A stretch of DNA of 32,474 nt, taken from contig VBEE01000061.1 in assembly GCA_005881715.1 (NCBI GenBank), forward strand, positions 1 to 32,474. The letters are read 5' to 3'. A program made the position numbers and the translations under genes. Numbering within the stretch: position 1 is the first letter of the stretch; the number at the start of each line of letters is the position of its first letter. Below are positions 15,856 to 23,432 of this stretch, one piece after another. The notes under the pieces are model-generated. The model was not told where the DNA came from. It searched no databases and saw nothing but the letters and a program-made list of their open reading frames with translations. This DNA is from Chloroflexota bacterium. GTDB lineage: Bacteria; Chloroflexota; Dormibacteria; CF-121.

Positions 15856-16491
15856 TTAGAGCGGCGCTCCCGCTGCGTAGGAGCTTTTGGAAACAACGGC
15901 GCAGACGAACGTGATTCCGGTGTCGAGTCCCATCCCCGATTGGAAGGCGGCGATCCCGCCTGAGGCCCACGCGGCCTGCAGTTGGGCCAGTGTCGTGATG
16001 TGTGTCACGGCATCCTTCGAGGTGAAGAACTCGAGGTAGACGCGCCAGGGCACGTTGAATTCGCCGCCGGTGCGGGCGACGCCGACGAGGTGGTCGTGCC
16101 CGGGTACCGCTGCAGGATCGCTGCCGTAAACGCCCGGGAACAGACTCGTGGCCAGTCCGGCGACGGTACCAGCGTGGTCAGGGCAGTTACCCGGCGCCGC
16201 GCCCATGCAGTTAAAGGTGCCGGGCGTTCCTGGCGGATAGAGGATCAGGTACAGCGGGGCCACCGCGTGCGGGTTGACGTTGTTGATCGGGTTGTTCGGG
16301 CTCAGCGGCGCGAGCCTCTGCGGGGTCAACAGGTAGATCACCTGGCCGGTCGAGTCGTCGTACGCCGGCTCGATCACGGCACTGCCGTGTGCCCGCTCGC
16401 CGGTCGGGATGGAATCGGCGGCCACGTTGATCGGGAGCAAGCACAGAGCGAACGCGAACACGATCCGGCCCAGTCTGAACAGCCTCATCAC
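15856..16491 (-). CDS. Exported protein of unknown function
   Basis: 211 residues with a clear Sec signal (MMRLFRLGRIVFAFALCLLPINVAA, cleavage near residue 25). The mature part contains QVIYLLTPQRLAPLSPNNPINNVNPHAVAPLYLILYPPGT, one cysteine pair in NCMGAAPGNCPDHAG, GVYGSDPAAVPGHDHLVGVARTGGEFNVPWRVYLEFFTS, and a further cysteine near the C-terminus (ITFVCAVVSK). PGHDHLVG has two histidines that could bind a metal. I do not recognise the family. The start may be either of two adjacent ATGs. It lies six bases behind the DUF4242 gene and is almost certainly cotranscribed with it. Confidence 0.8.
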   Translation of the reverse strand: MMRLFRLGRIVFAFALCLLPINVAADSIPTGERAHGSAVIEPAYDDSTGQVIYLLTPQRLAPLSPNNPINNVNPHAVAPLYLILYPPGTPGTFNCMGAAPGNCPDHAGTVAGLATSLFPGVYGSDPAAVPGHDHLVGVARTGGEFNVPWRVYLEFFTSKDAVTHITTLAQLQAAWASGGIAAFQSGMGLDTGITFVCAVVSKSSYAAGAPL

Positions 16492-16497
16492 CTCACC

Positions 16498-16770
16498 TCA
16501 CCTGTAAAAGTACGGGTCGAGAACGCTGACCTGAGTGATCCGGTCGACGGGTAGGGAATTCTTGCCCGCCGTCTTGCGGATCGCTTCCGGGTTCGGGCCG
16601 TCGTACACGCAGAAGGTCTTCTTCTTGTCGTCGGTGACGTAGGAATGGATCCAGGTCACCCCTTCATCGGCGTTGCGATCGACCACCCGCAAACAGGCGG
16701 TCGCCCCGTCCGCGCTGATCGGGATCTGCAAGCCGTCCGCGAACGTCCTCTCGACCAAATACCTGGGCAT
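16498..16770 (-). CDS. DUF4242 (SCO4226-type) small protein
   Basis: 90 residues beginning MPRYLVERTFADGLQIPI, with NADEGVTWIHSYVTDDKKKTFCVYDGPNPEAIRKTAGKNSLPVDRITQVSVLDPY. This is the ferredoxin-like DUF4242 fold; the Streptomyces member SCO4226 binds nickel. The RTF, WIHSY and FCVYDGP segments are the family's conserved parts. A GGAGG ribosome site lies seven bases before the ATG at 16770. It heads a two-gene unit with the exported protein and is divergent from a large LuxR regulator, which may control it. The biochemical role of the family is not established. Confidence 0.87.
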   Translation of the reverse strand: MPRYLVERTFADGLQIPISADGATACLRVVDRNADEGVTWIHSYVTDDKKKTFCVYDGPNPEAIRKTAGKNSLPVDRITQVSVLDPYFYR

Positions 16771-16863
16771 GTTTGCGCCTCCGTTGATTGATTTCGGCGA
16801 ACTCGAGATGGGCTAACGCTAGAGACCGAGGGCCCAGCCATCATCGGGAGAAATCCCCAAGTT

Positions 16864-16880
16864 GGGCGGTAAAACCGCCC
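16864..16880. promoter_or_regulatory. Perfect inverted repeat in the DUF4242-LuxR divergent region
   Basis: GGGCGGTAAAACCGCCC is a 7-bp palindromic arm pair around AAA, placed between the two divergent genes and 12 bases upstream of the -35 box of the regulator gene. It could be an operator or a transcript hairpin; the sequence alone does not decide. Confidence 0.4.
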
Positions 16881-16892
16881 ATCTTTCCGGGC

Positions 16893-16921
16893 TTGACCGG
16901 CTGCCCGATTGGGCGCAGGAT
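16893..16921 (+). promoter_or_regulatory. Promoter for the LuxR regulator gene
   Basis: TTGACC and CAGGAT at 17 bases spacing. Transcription would start about seven bases before the ATG at 16935, which supports that start. Confidence 0.45.
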
Positions 16922-16934
16922 TGATGCGCCGCAG

Positions 16935-19562
16935 ATGAGGGGATCCCCGGTTGTCGTCGCTGCTGTACCCGAGCTCATGGAGCGATCGGCCGAGTTGGCC
17001 GCGCTCGAAAGCCACCTCCAGGACGTCAGGATCTCGGGGACGGGCCGCTTCTGCATGCTGGCCGGCGAGGCTGGCGTCGGCAAAACCGCGCTCCTCCGTC
17101 GCTTCTCCGAGCAGCATGCAAGCGCTCAGATCCTCTGGGGTGCTTGCGACCCCCTGTTCACCCCACGGCCACTCGGTCCCTTGGTTGACATTGCCGCGGG
17201 CGTGGGTGGCGAGCTCGCACGCCTGGGCGGTAGCCAGGCGCGACCTTACGAGATCGTTTCTGCACTCGTCAACCAGCTTCGGCAGCGGTCGCCCGCGATC
17301 GTCGTCCTCGAGGACGTGCACTGGGCTGACGAGGCGACGCTCGACGTCCTGCGACTCCTCAGTCGCCGTATCAAGTCAGCGCCCGCCCTTCTGATTGCAA
17401 GTTATCGCGACGATGAGCTCGACCGCAGTCACCCGCTGCGACTTCTCCTCGGCGAGCTGCCCCGCGATGAGTCCATCGTTCGGATCAGGCTGCATCCACT
17501 GTCAGCCGCGGCGGTCGCGGCGATGGCCGGCCCGGCCGGCGTCGACTCCGAAGACCTCTTCCGCAAAACGGCGGGCAACCCGTTCTTCGTAACCGAAATC
17601 CTTGCGTCGGCAGGCGATGAGCAGATCCCCTCAACGGTGCGCGATGCCGTGCTCGCCCGTGCGGCGCGGCTGTCGCCGGACGCTCGCTCACTCCTCGACA
17701 TGGTCGCGGTGGCCCCTCCGCAGGCGGAGCTCTGGCTATTGGAGGCGGTAAGCGGCCAGACGTTCTCGGCCCTCGGCCAATGCCTCAGCGCGGGGATGCT
17801 TGCTCAGCAAAACGGCGCCGTCACCTTCCGCCACGAGCTCGCGCGACTCGCGATCGAGGAGTCGATCGCCCCCGACGGTGCGCTACAGCTTCACCGGCAG
17901 ACCCTGGCTGCGCTGGCGAGACCGCCGTACGGTTCGCCCGACCTGGCCCGCCTGGCTCATCACGCCGAGGCAGCGAACGACGCGCAGTCGCTGCTGCGCT
18001 TTGGTCGTGCGGCTGGCGAGCGGGCGTCGGCCGTCGGCGCTCACCGCGAGGCTGCGGCCCAATTCTCACGAGCTCTTCGAGTCGCCGAATCGTTACCGCC
18101 GCACGAGCACGCCGACATGCTGCAGCAGCTCGCCCAGGCATACCTCCACGCGAACAACGCCGAGCTAGCCATCCCGGTGCAAGAGCGCGCCATCGAGCTG
18201 TACCGGCAGGTGGGCGACACCTTGAATCAGGCCGACGCCTTGCGCCGGCAGTCCAGGCTCTTTTTGTGCGGAGGGCGAGGCGCCGAGGCAGAAGCGCCGA
18301 TCGGCAAGGCGGTCGCGTTGCTTGAAAAGTTGCCCGAAGGCAAAGAGCTCGCGCTCGCCTGTTCGGGACTGGTGATGTTCCACATGAACCATGACGACGC
18401 TGAGGGGACGGTCCGCTCGGCACGACGGGCACTCGAGCTGTCGGAACGTGTCGGAGACACCGAAACGCTCCTCCATACGTTGAATTCGCTCGGTTCGATG
18501 GAGATGCTAATGGGCGACCCCGGCGGCAAAGCGAAGCTCCTCAGAAGCCTGGAGCTGGCTGAGGAGATGGGTAACGACGAGAACGTGGGGCGAGCCTACA
18601 TCAACCTTGCGGGGACGATGGTGCGCACGCGCACCTACGAAGATCTGAAGGAGCTATTGAGCGCGGGCATCGATTTTTGCCTCGAGCACGGCCTCGATCT
18701 CTGGCGGATGTGGTTGATTTCCTCCCAGGCCCAGGCCCTGCTCGACCAGGGCGACTGGTCGCGTGCAGCTGAGCTGGCCACGACGGTGCTCCAGGGCGAC
18801 GGGACGCAGCTGCCTCGGGTCAGCGCCCTCCCGGTCGTGGCTCTGGTTCGGGCGCGCCGTGGCGATCCAGACGTGTGGCCGTTGCTCGACGAAGCCAGGT
18901 CCATGGCCGACCGTGAGGGGGAATTGCAGTTCGCGGTGCCGGTCTGTGTGGCGCGAGCCGAGGTGGCGTGGCTGGAGGGTCGCCCGGATGCCATCCGCGA
19001 AGAGACGGAACGTGTCTTGCGCAAAGCCCTGGCGAAAGGTGCCTGGTGGGTAATCGGCGAACTCCTTTGCTGGCGCCGCCGTGCGGGACTTGTCGACGAG
19101 ATCGATGGCAGGGTTCCGGAGAGATACAGAGCCGAGATCCAGGGTGACTGGTCGAAAGCAGCGGAACTCTGGAGCGCGATCGGCTGCGAGTACGACGCCG
19201 CTCTGGCGTTGGCCGGCGCGGATGACGATGATCTGCTCAGACAATCACTCGTGAAGCTCCAGAGACTCGGAGCCGAAGCCGCGGCCGCGGTGGTCGCGCG
19301 CAGCTTGCGGGCTCGCGGCGCACGAGGGATCTCTCGCGGGCCTCGCTCGACAACAAAACGGAATCCGGCGCGTCTAACGGTGCGTGAGCTGGAAGTTCTC
19401 GAGCTGGTGAACAGTGGCATGCGAAACGCTGAGATCGCCAGCCGGCTCTTCCTGACTCCAAAAACCGTCGATCACCACGTCTCAGCCATCCTCCGCAAGC
19501 TCGCGGTCGATTCGCGGGGGCAGGCGGCACGAGAAGCCACCCGGCTTGGGCTACTCGCCTGA
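16935..19562 (+). CDS. Large ATP-binding LuxR-family regulator (LAL/MalT type)
   Basis: About 875 residues from ATG 16935 (861 from ATG 16977); frames further upstream overlap the promoter. The N-terminal STAND-type ATPase has GEAGVGKTALLRRF (Walker A) and IVVLEDVHWADEATLDVLRLL (Walker B), then SRDDEL-like ASYRDDELDRSHPLRLLLGELP and GNPFFVTEILA. The middle (about 350-780) is a TPR superhelix rich in Ala and Leu. The last 65 residues form a LuxR helix-turn-helix: RLTVRELEVLELVNSGMRNAEIASRLFLTPKTVDHHVSAILRKL. Such proteins are ATP-dependent activators that respond to small ligands bound by the repeat region. The divergent DUF4242 unit is the likely first target, by position only. Confidence 0.9.
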   Translation: MRGSPVVVAAVPELMERSAELAALESHLQDVRISGTGRFCMLAGEAGVGKTALLRRFSEQHASAQILWGACDPLFTPRPLGPLVDIAAGVGGELARLGGSQARPYEIVSALVNQLRQRSPAIVVLEDVHWADEATLDVLRLLSRRIKSAPALLIASYRDDELDRSHPLRLLLGELPRDESIVRIRLHPLSAAAVAAMAGPAGVDSEDLFRKTAGNPFFVTEILASAGDEQIPSTVRDAVLARAARLSPDARSLLDMVAVAPPQAELWLLEAVSGQTFSALGQCLSAGMLAQQNGAVTFRHELARLAIEESIAPDGALQLHRQTLAALARPPYGSPDLARLAHHAEAANDAQSLLRFGRAAGERASAVGAHREAAAQFSRALRVAESLPPHEHADMLQQLAQAYLHANNAELAIPVQERAIELYRQVGDTLNQADALRRQSRLFLCGGRGAEAEAPIGKAVALLEKLPEGKELALACSGLVMFHMNHDDAEGTVRSARRALELSERVGDTETLLHTLNSLGSMEMLMGDPGGKAKLLRSLELAEEMGNDENVGRAYINLAGTMVRTRTYEDLKELLSAGIDFCLEHGLDLWRMWLISSQAQALLDQGDWSRAAELATTVLQGDGTQLPRVSALPVVALVRARRGDPDVWPLLDEARSMADREGELQFAVPVCVARAEVAWLEGRPDAIREETERVLRKALAKGAWWVIGELLCWRRRAGLVDEIDGRVPERYRAEIQGDWSKAAELWSAIGCEYDAALALAGADDDDLLRQSLVKLQRLGAEAAAAVVARSLRARGARGISRGPRSTTKRNPARLTVRELEVLELVNSGMRNAEIASRLFLTPKTVDHHVSAILRKLAVDSRGQAAREATRLGLLA

Positions 19563-19585
19563 TGGCCGGGTGATCGAAGCCCGCG

Positions 19586-19648
19586 TCATTCGCTGGTCAC
19601 CGTGAGGACGACGTTTCGCCCATAGCTGTCGTAGACGACGGCTCTCAT
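19586..19648 (-). pseudogene. Possible relic of a zinc-type (MDR) dehydrogenase N-terminus
   Basis: A 20-codon frame, ATG to TGA, reading MRAVVYDSYGRNVVLTVTSE. The first ten residues match the classic start of quinone oxidoreductase/alcohol dehydrogenase (MDR) proteins, MKAVVYDxYG, and VVL follows where VLRLEEV is normal. Nothing of the remaining 300 residues is present in the gap. It may be a deletion remnant. A chance short frame is also possible. Confidence 0.3.
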
Positions 19649-19768
19649 CCGGCTGCCAGCCTAGGCCAGATCTGCCGGTGGATCGTTCCCCGGGCACCGA
19701 TGAGATTTCGCCACGCGAGCGGTCTATCGGGGTATATTCCGGGCCTCTAGGGCCCTGGAGGGAAAAGC

Positions 19769-20416
19769 ATGGGTTCAGTCACCTGTCAGATGTCGATCTC
19801 GCTCGACGGTTTCGTCGCCGGGCCCAACCAGAGCATCGAGAATCCGATCGGCGAGGGGGGCATGCGCCTGCATCAGTGGATGTTCGATACGGCGAGCTGG
19901 AAGAGGCAACAGGGGGAAACGGGCGGGGCGCGCAGCGCGGATTCGGATGTGGTTGACGGGCTCCTGCAGGGTAATGGCGCCTACATCATGGGCCGCAAAA
20001 TGTTCGGCGGCGGGGATGGCCAATGGGACGAGAGCTGGACTGGGTGGTGGGGCGACGAGCCACCCTACCATGCGCCGGTCTTTGTCCTGACCCACCATCC
20101 GCGCAAGCCGCTACCGATGCGCGGCGGGACGACCTTCACCTTCGTCACGGAAGGGATCGCGTCGGCGTTACCCCAGGCCCGGGCGGCCGCCGGCGACAAG
20201 GACATCGCGATCGCGGGCGGCGCCAGCGCGGTACGGCAATACCTCGCGGCCGGGTTGCTCGATGAGCTCTACCTGCACATCGTTCCGGTCATCCTCGGGT
20301 CGGGTGAGCGGCTGCTCCAGGGCGTCGGCGATCCCGCTCTCGAACCTGTCAAGGTGGTCGCCTCGCCCGCGGTGACGCACGTCAAGTACCGGGTGGTTCA
20401 CGAACAGAGGAGGTAG
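19769..20416 (+). CDS. Dihydrofolate reductase family protein (RibD C-terminal type)
   Basis: 215 residues of the RibD_C/DHFR-like family: SVTCQMSISLDGFVAGPNQSIENPIG at the N-terminus, GNGAYIMGRKMFGGG, PVFVLTHHPRKPLPMRGGTTFTFVT, KDIAIAGGASAVRQYLAAGLLDELYLHIVPVILGSGERLL. These bind NADPH and reduce pteridine- or pyrimidine-like substrates, but most members have no known substrate. This is not FolA. A strong ribosome site (GGAGGG, seven bases spacing) precedes the ATG and TATATT lies at 19733-19738. Its stop TAG lies inside the spacer between the ribosome site and the start of the next gene, so translation of the two is linked. Confidence 0.92.
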   Translation: MGSVTCQMSISLDGFVAGPNQSIENPIGEGGMRLHQWMFDTASWKRQQGETGGARSADSDVVDGLLQGNGAYIMGRKMFGGGDGQWDESWTGWWGDEPPYHAPVFVLTHHPRKPLPMRGGTTFTFVTEGIASALPQARAAAGDKDIAIAGGASAVRQYLAAGLLDELYLHIVPVILGSGERLLQGVGDPALEPVKVVASPAVTHVKYRVVHEQRR

Positions 20417-20418
20417 CG

Positions 20419-21285
20419 ATGTCGACGAAGGAGTCTTCCGTGTCGGAATTGCAAGTGCTCATGACTGGCATCGCGTTCGGCGAGTCGCCCCGCTGGCACG
20501 ATGATCGTCTGTGGTTCTGCGACTGGGGCGCCCAAGAGTTGATTGCCGTCGATCTCGAGGGCAGGAGCGAGGTCATCGCGCGCGTGCCGTCGTTTCCATT
20601 TTGCATCGACTGGCTTCGAGACGGGCGCTTGCTCGTCGTCTCGGCGGCCGAGCGACGGCTGCTCCGGAGGGAGCCCGACGGCTCGATGGTCATGCATACC
20701 GACCTGAGTCGGCTCTCGCGCCACCCCTGGAACGATATCGTCGTGGACGGTCGGGGCAACGCCTACGTCGGCGATATCGGCTTTGACTTCCCCGGTGGCG
20801 AGTTCGCCCCAGGACTCCTGGCGCTCGTCACGCCCGACGGCTCCGCCCGACAGGTGGCGGATGGCGTCGCCTTTCCCAATGGCCTGGTCGTGACGCCCGA
20901 CAACTCCACGCTGATCCTCGCCGAGTCCTACGCCAACCGACTCACAGCCTTCGACATCGACGCCGACGGCAGTCTGTCGAATCAGCGGCTGTGGGCGGGC
21001 CTCGACCGCGGCGTCCCCGATGGCATTTGCATCGATGCGGAGAACGCTATCTGGTACGGGGATGTGCCGAACATGCGGTGCGTGCGGGTTCGCGAGGGGG
21101 GTGAGGTGCTGCAGACGATCGAGCTCGACCGCGGCTGTTTTGCTTGCATGCTTGGCGGTGCGGACCGGAAAACGCTCTTCATGGTGGCCAGGGAGTGGCG
21201 AGGTCCGGCGAGCATGGCTAAGCAGGAAAGAACGGGCCAGGTGCTGACCGCTAAGGTGTCGACAGCCGGCGCGGGTTGGCCGTAA
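20419..21285 (+). CDS. SMP-30/gluconolactonase/LRE family protein
   Basis: 288 residues forming a predicted six-bladed beta-propeller that hydrolyses sugar or other lactones using one divalent metal. Family positions are visible: the metal glutamate in AFGESPRWHDDRLWFCDW, WNDIVVDGRGNAYVGDIGF, FPNGLVVTPDNSTLILAESYANRLTAFDIDADG and DGICIDAENAIWYGDV, with an aspartate ligand. The start ATG at 20419 has an AGGAGG site five bases upstream, overlapping the 3' end of the reductase gene. Cytoplasmic, no signal peptide. Substrate unknown. Confidence 0.92.
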   Translation: MSTKESSVSELQVLMTGIAFGESPRWHDDRLWFCDWGAQELIAVDLEGRSEVIARVPSFPFCIDWLRDGRLLVVSAAERRLLRREPDGSMVMHTDLSRLSRHPWNDIVVDGRGNAYVGDIGFDFPGGEFAPGLLALVTPDGSARQVADGVAFPNGLVVTPDNSTLILAESYANRLTAFDIDADGSLSNQRLWAGLDRGVPDGICIDAENAIWYGDVPNMRCVRVREGGEVLQTIELDRGCFACMLGGADRKTLFMVAREWRGPASMAKQERTGQVLTAKVSTAGAGWP

Positions 21286-21306
21286 GAACGAATGGGGCGG
21301 TTGTGC

Positions 21307-21690
21307 CTACCGTTCGATAACCGAGAGGATGTTGCCGGCAGGGTCCTTAAACCACGCGATGTCCGGTCCGAGGTTCTGGCTCTTGCCGCGTAGGATGCCT
21401 TTCCCGTCAGCCCTTGGCCCATCTTCGTAGTGCTCGAACCGCACGCCTCGACCCGTCAGCTCATCCACCGCGGCGTCGATGTCATCCACCTCGAAGTTCA
21501 AAATTGTGAAGGTGGCTGGCTGATGATCCTTCTTGGGGTAGGCAAACACCGTGCCACCGCCCGGCAAATGTAGCCCCAAACCCTCGCCTTCGCTATCCAC
21601 GTTCAGTCCCAGGGCTTCACGGTAGAAGGCCTTTGCCTTGGTCAGGTCATCAACCGAAAAACCGCTGAATGCTGCCTTTGCTTTGAACAT
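21307..21690 (-). CDS. VOC (glyoxalase/bleomycin-resistance) family protein
   Basis: 127 residues with the paired beta-alpha-beta3 modules of the vicinal oxygen chelate superfamily: [48 protein letters not shown], then [30 protein letters not shown] and [20 protein letters not shown]. The final glutamate of IER and the histidine in GLHLP may be metal ligands, although the first metal position of classical glyoxalase I is not obvious. Members include resistance proteins and dioxygenases, so the activity cannot be stated. It converges with the SMP-30 gene (21 bases gap). Confidence 0.9.
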   Translation of the reverse strand: MFKAKAAFSGFSVDDLTKAKAFYREALGLNVDSEGEGLGLHLPGGGTVFAYPKKDHQPATFTILNFEVDDIDAAVDELTGRGVRFEHYEDGPRADGKGILRGKSQNLGPDIAWFKDPAGNILSVIER

Positions 21691-21717
21691 CGCTCCAGTC
21701 TAAGGCGAAAAGGAAAC

Positions 21718-21762
21718 GCTCGAGGACGAGCTTGACATGAGCGGGTCAGGCCCGATTAAGTT
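21718..21762 (+). promoter_or_regulatory. Promoter and inverted repeat upstream of the sialidase-like gene
   Basis: A consensus TTGACA (21732-21737) with a weaker -10 region around TTAAGT (21756-21761, 18 bases spacing). GCTCG-AGGA-CGAGC (21718-21731) directly abuts the -35 box and could be an operator for a dimeric regulator. Confidence 0.45.
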
Positions 21763-21825
21763 TTTGGGTCCGGCGGGGGAGTCCGGCACGGCATCGGCCG
21801 GGCCCGTGGGAAAGGAGGTACCCGA

Positions 21826-23370
21826 ATGAATCGAACGGCCAGAACGGCGTGGGTGACCAGCCTGACGATGGGTGTCGCCCTTGCGAGTATGCAGGTCGCC
21901 GGCGCCGGCGCCTTGAACGTCGCCCCGCTGACAACGATTTCGGGGCCCAGTCCATTCGCCGGATGCACGATCGGCGCCAGTGGGACTCCCGGCGAGACGC
22001 TCTATCCGAATGCCGAGGAAGAGCCCTGGCTCGACGTCAATCCGGCAGATACAAAAAACATGATCTCCGTCTGGCAGCAGGACCGCTGGTCGAACGGCGG
22101 GGCCCATGGGCTGGTGGCCGGAGTCACGCATAACGCTGGCAAGACCTGGACCCGAACCTCCGCCCACTTCAGCGAGTGCGCCGGCGGCACGACCGCCAAC
22201 GGGGGCGACTACGAGCGAGCCTCGGATCCATCGGTATCCTTCTCACCCAACGGTGATGCCTACCAGATCAGCCTGTCGTTCGACGCGAACACAAGTCGAA
22301 ACGCGGTTCTGGTCAGCAAATCCACGGACGGGGGCGATCACTGGAGCGAGCCCACCAGCCTGATCCGCGACTCTGGCAACCGCGACGTCAGTTATGCCTT
22401 CAACGACAAGGAGTCCATCACCGCCGACCCCACCAACTCCAACTACGCCTACGCAGTTTGGGACCGGTTTACGACGCCCGCGGGCAACTCGCTGGCCAGT
22501 ATCGAGGGCGAGATCCATTCGCGGTCCTTCCGCGAGCCGGTCTGGTTCTCGCGCACGACCGATGGGGGACAGACCTGGGAGCCAGCCCGGATCATCTACG
22601 ACCGCAGTGAGTTCAACGGCACCATCGGCAACCAGATCGTCGTGTTACCGAACGGCGACCTGATCAACATCTTCGACGAGTTCTTCGTCCACAAGAACTC
22701 GGACAGCCAGCGAGGCGAGAGCATCAGCATCATCAAGTCCACCGACAAAGGGGTGACCTGGTCCAGGACATCGACCGTCGTCGCGGCCAGCCTGGAGCGG
22801 GGCGCGTTCGATCCGGACACTGGCCGGCCGATCCGCGCGGAGGGCGGCATCCCGGAGATCGCGGTGGACCGCAGCAGCGGCAAGCTGTACGCCCTCTGGC
22901 AGGACACTCGCTTTAGCGGCGTCGACGAGATCGCCCTCTCAACCTCGTCGGATGGCGGCAACTCCTGGTCCGCCCCGATCAAGGTGAACCAGACGCCACG
23001 GAACACCAACCCGGCGGATGAGCAGGCATTTGTTCCGAACATCCGGGTCGCCAGCGATGGAAGCGTCGCGCTGACGTACTACGACTTCCGGAACAACGAT
23101 GCTGGCCCGGGCGTCCCCACCGATGCCTGGATTGTGCGGTGCGCCGCCAATTGCGGGTCCGCCGCAAACTGGGGCGATGAGGCGCGGTTGTCACCCGCCT
23201 CATTCGACATCGAACAGGCGCCGGCCGCCCGTGGGCCCTTCGGCTACTTCCTCGGCGAGTACGAGGGATTGGCGAACGCGGGAAGCAGTTTCGTCTTCGC
23301 GTTCATCCAGGTCAACAATGGGAACACGGCCAACCGGACCGACGTGTTCGAGACGAAAGTAAGCCCCTAA
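21826..23370 (+). CDS. Exported sialidase-like beta-propeller with Asp-boxes
   Basis: 514 residues. A signal peptide (MNRTARTAWVTSLTMGVALASMQVAGAGA) precedes a propeller with five Asp-boxes: HNAGKTW (102-108), STDGGDHW (166-173), TTDGGQTW (244-251), STDKGVTW (305-312) and SSDGGNSW (374-381). FYLGEYEGL-like GYFLGEYEGLANAGSSFVFAF closes the C-terminus. The fold is that of exo-alpha-sialidases and BNR-repeat glycosidases. I did not see the arginine triad and Tyr/Glu pair of true sialidases clearly enough to claim the activity. The start has a consensus AAAGGAGGT site. It converges with a GH92 mannosidase across a perfect hairpin, which favours a role in degrading extracellular glycans. Confidence 0.85.
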   Translation: MNRTARTAWVTSLTMGVALASMQVAGAGALNVAPLTTISGPSPFAGCTIGASGTPGETLYPNAEEEPWLDVNPADTKNMISVWQQDRWSNGGAHGLVAGVTHNAGKTWTRTSAHFSECAGGTTANGGDYERASDPSVSFSPNGDAYQISLSFDANTSRNAVLVSKSTDGGDHWSEPTSLIRDSGNRDVSYAFNDKESITADPTNSNYAYAVWDRFTTPAGNSLASIEGEIHSRSFREPVWFSRTTDGGQTWEPARIIYDRSEFNGTIGNQIVVLPNGDLINIFDEFFVHKNSDSQRGESISIIKSTDKGVTWSRTSTVVAASLERGAFDPDTGRPIRAEGGIPEIAVDRSSGKLYALWQDTRFSGVDEIALSTSSDGGNSWSAPIKVNQTPRNTNPADEQAFVPNIRVASDGSVALTYYDFRNNDAGPGVPTDAWIVRCAANCGSAANWGDEARLSPASFDIEQAPAARGPFGYFLGEYEGLANAGSSFVFAFIQVNNGNTANRTDVFETKVSP

Positions 23371-23377
23371 CCTGAGA

Positions 23378-23408
23378 GGCCCCTCCGGAATCTGATTCCG
23401 GAGGGGCC
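23378..23408. terminator. Perfect 14-bp hairpin between convergent genes
   Basis: GGCCCCTCCGGAAT and ATTCCGGAGGGGCC form an unbroken 14-bp stem around CTG, eight bases after the sialidase stop and 24 bases after the stop of the GH92 gene. It fits a bidirectional terminator, although neither side has a T-run. Confidence 0.75.
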
Positions 23409-23432
23409 CGCCTGTCGGCTTAGAACCTCAGC

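Noticed and set aside
16788-16934. Longer start for the LuxR regulator
   Set aside because: The added residues would span the inverted repeat and promoter between divergent genes and show no domain-like sequence.
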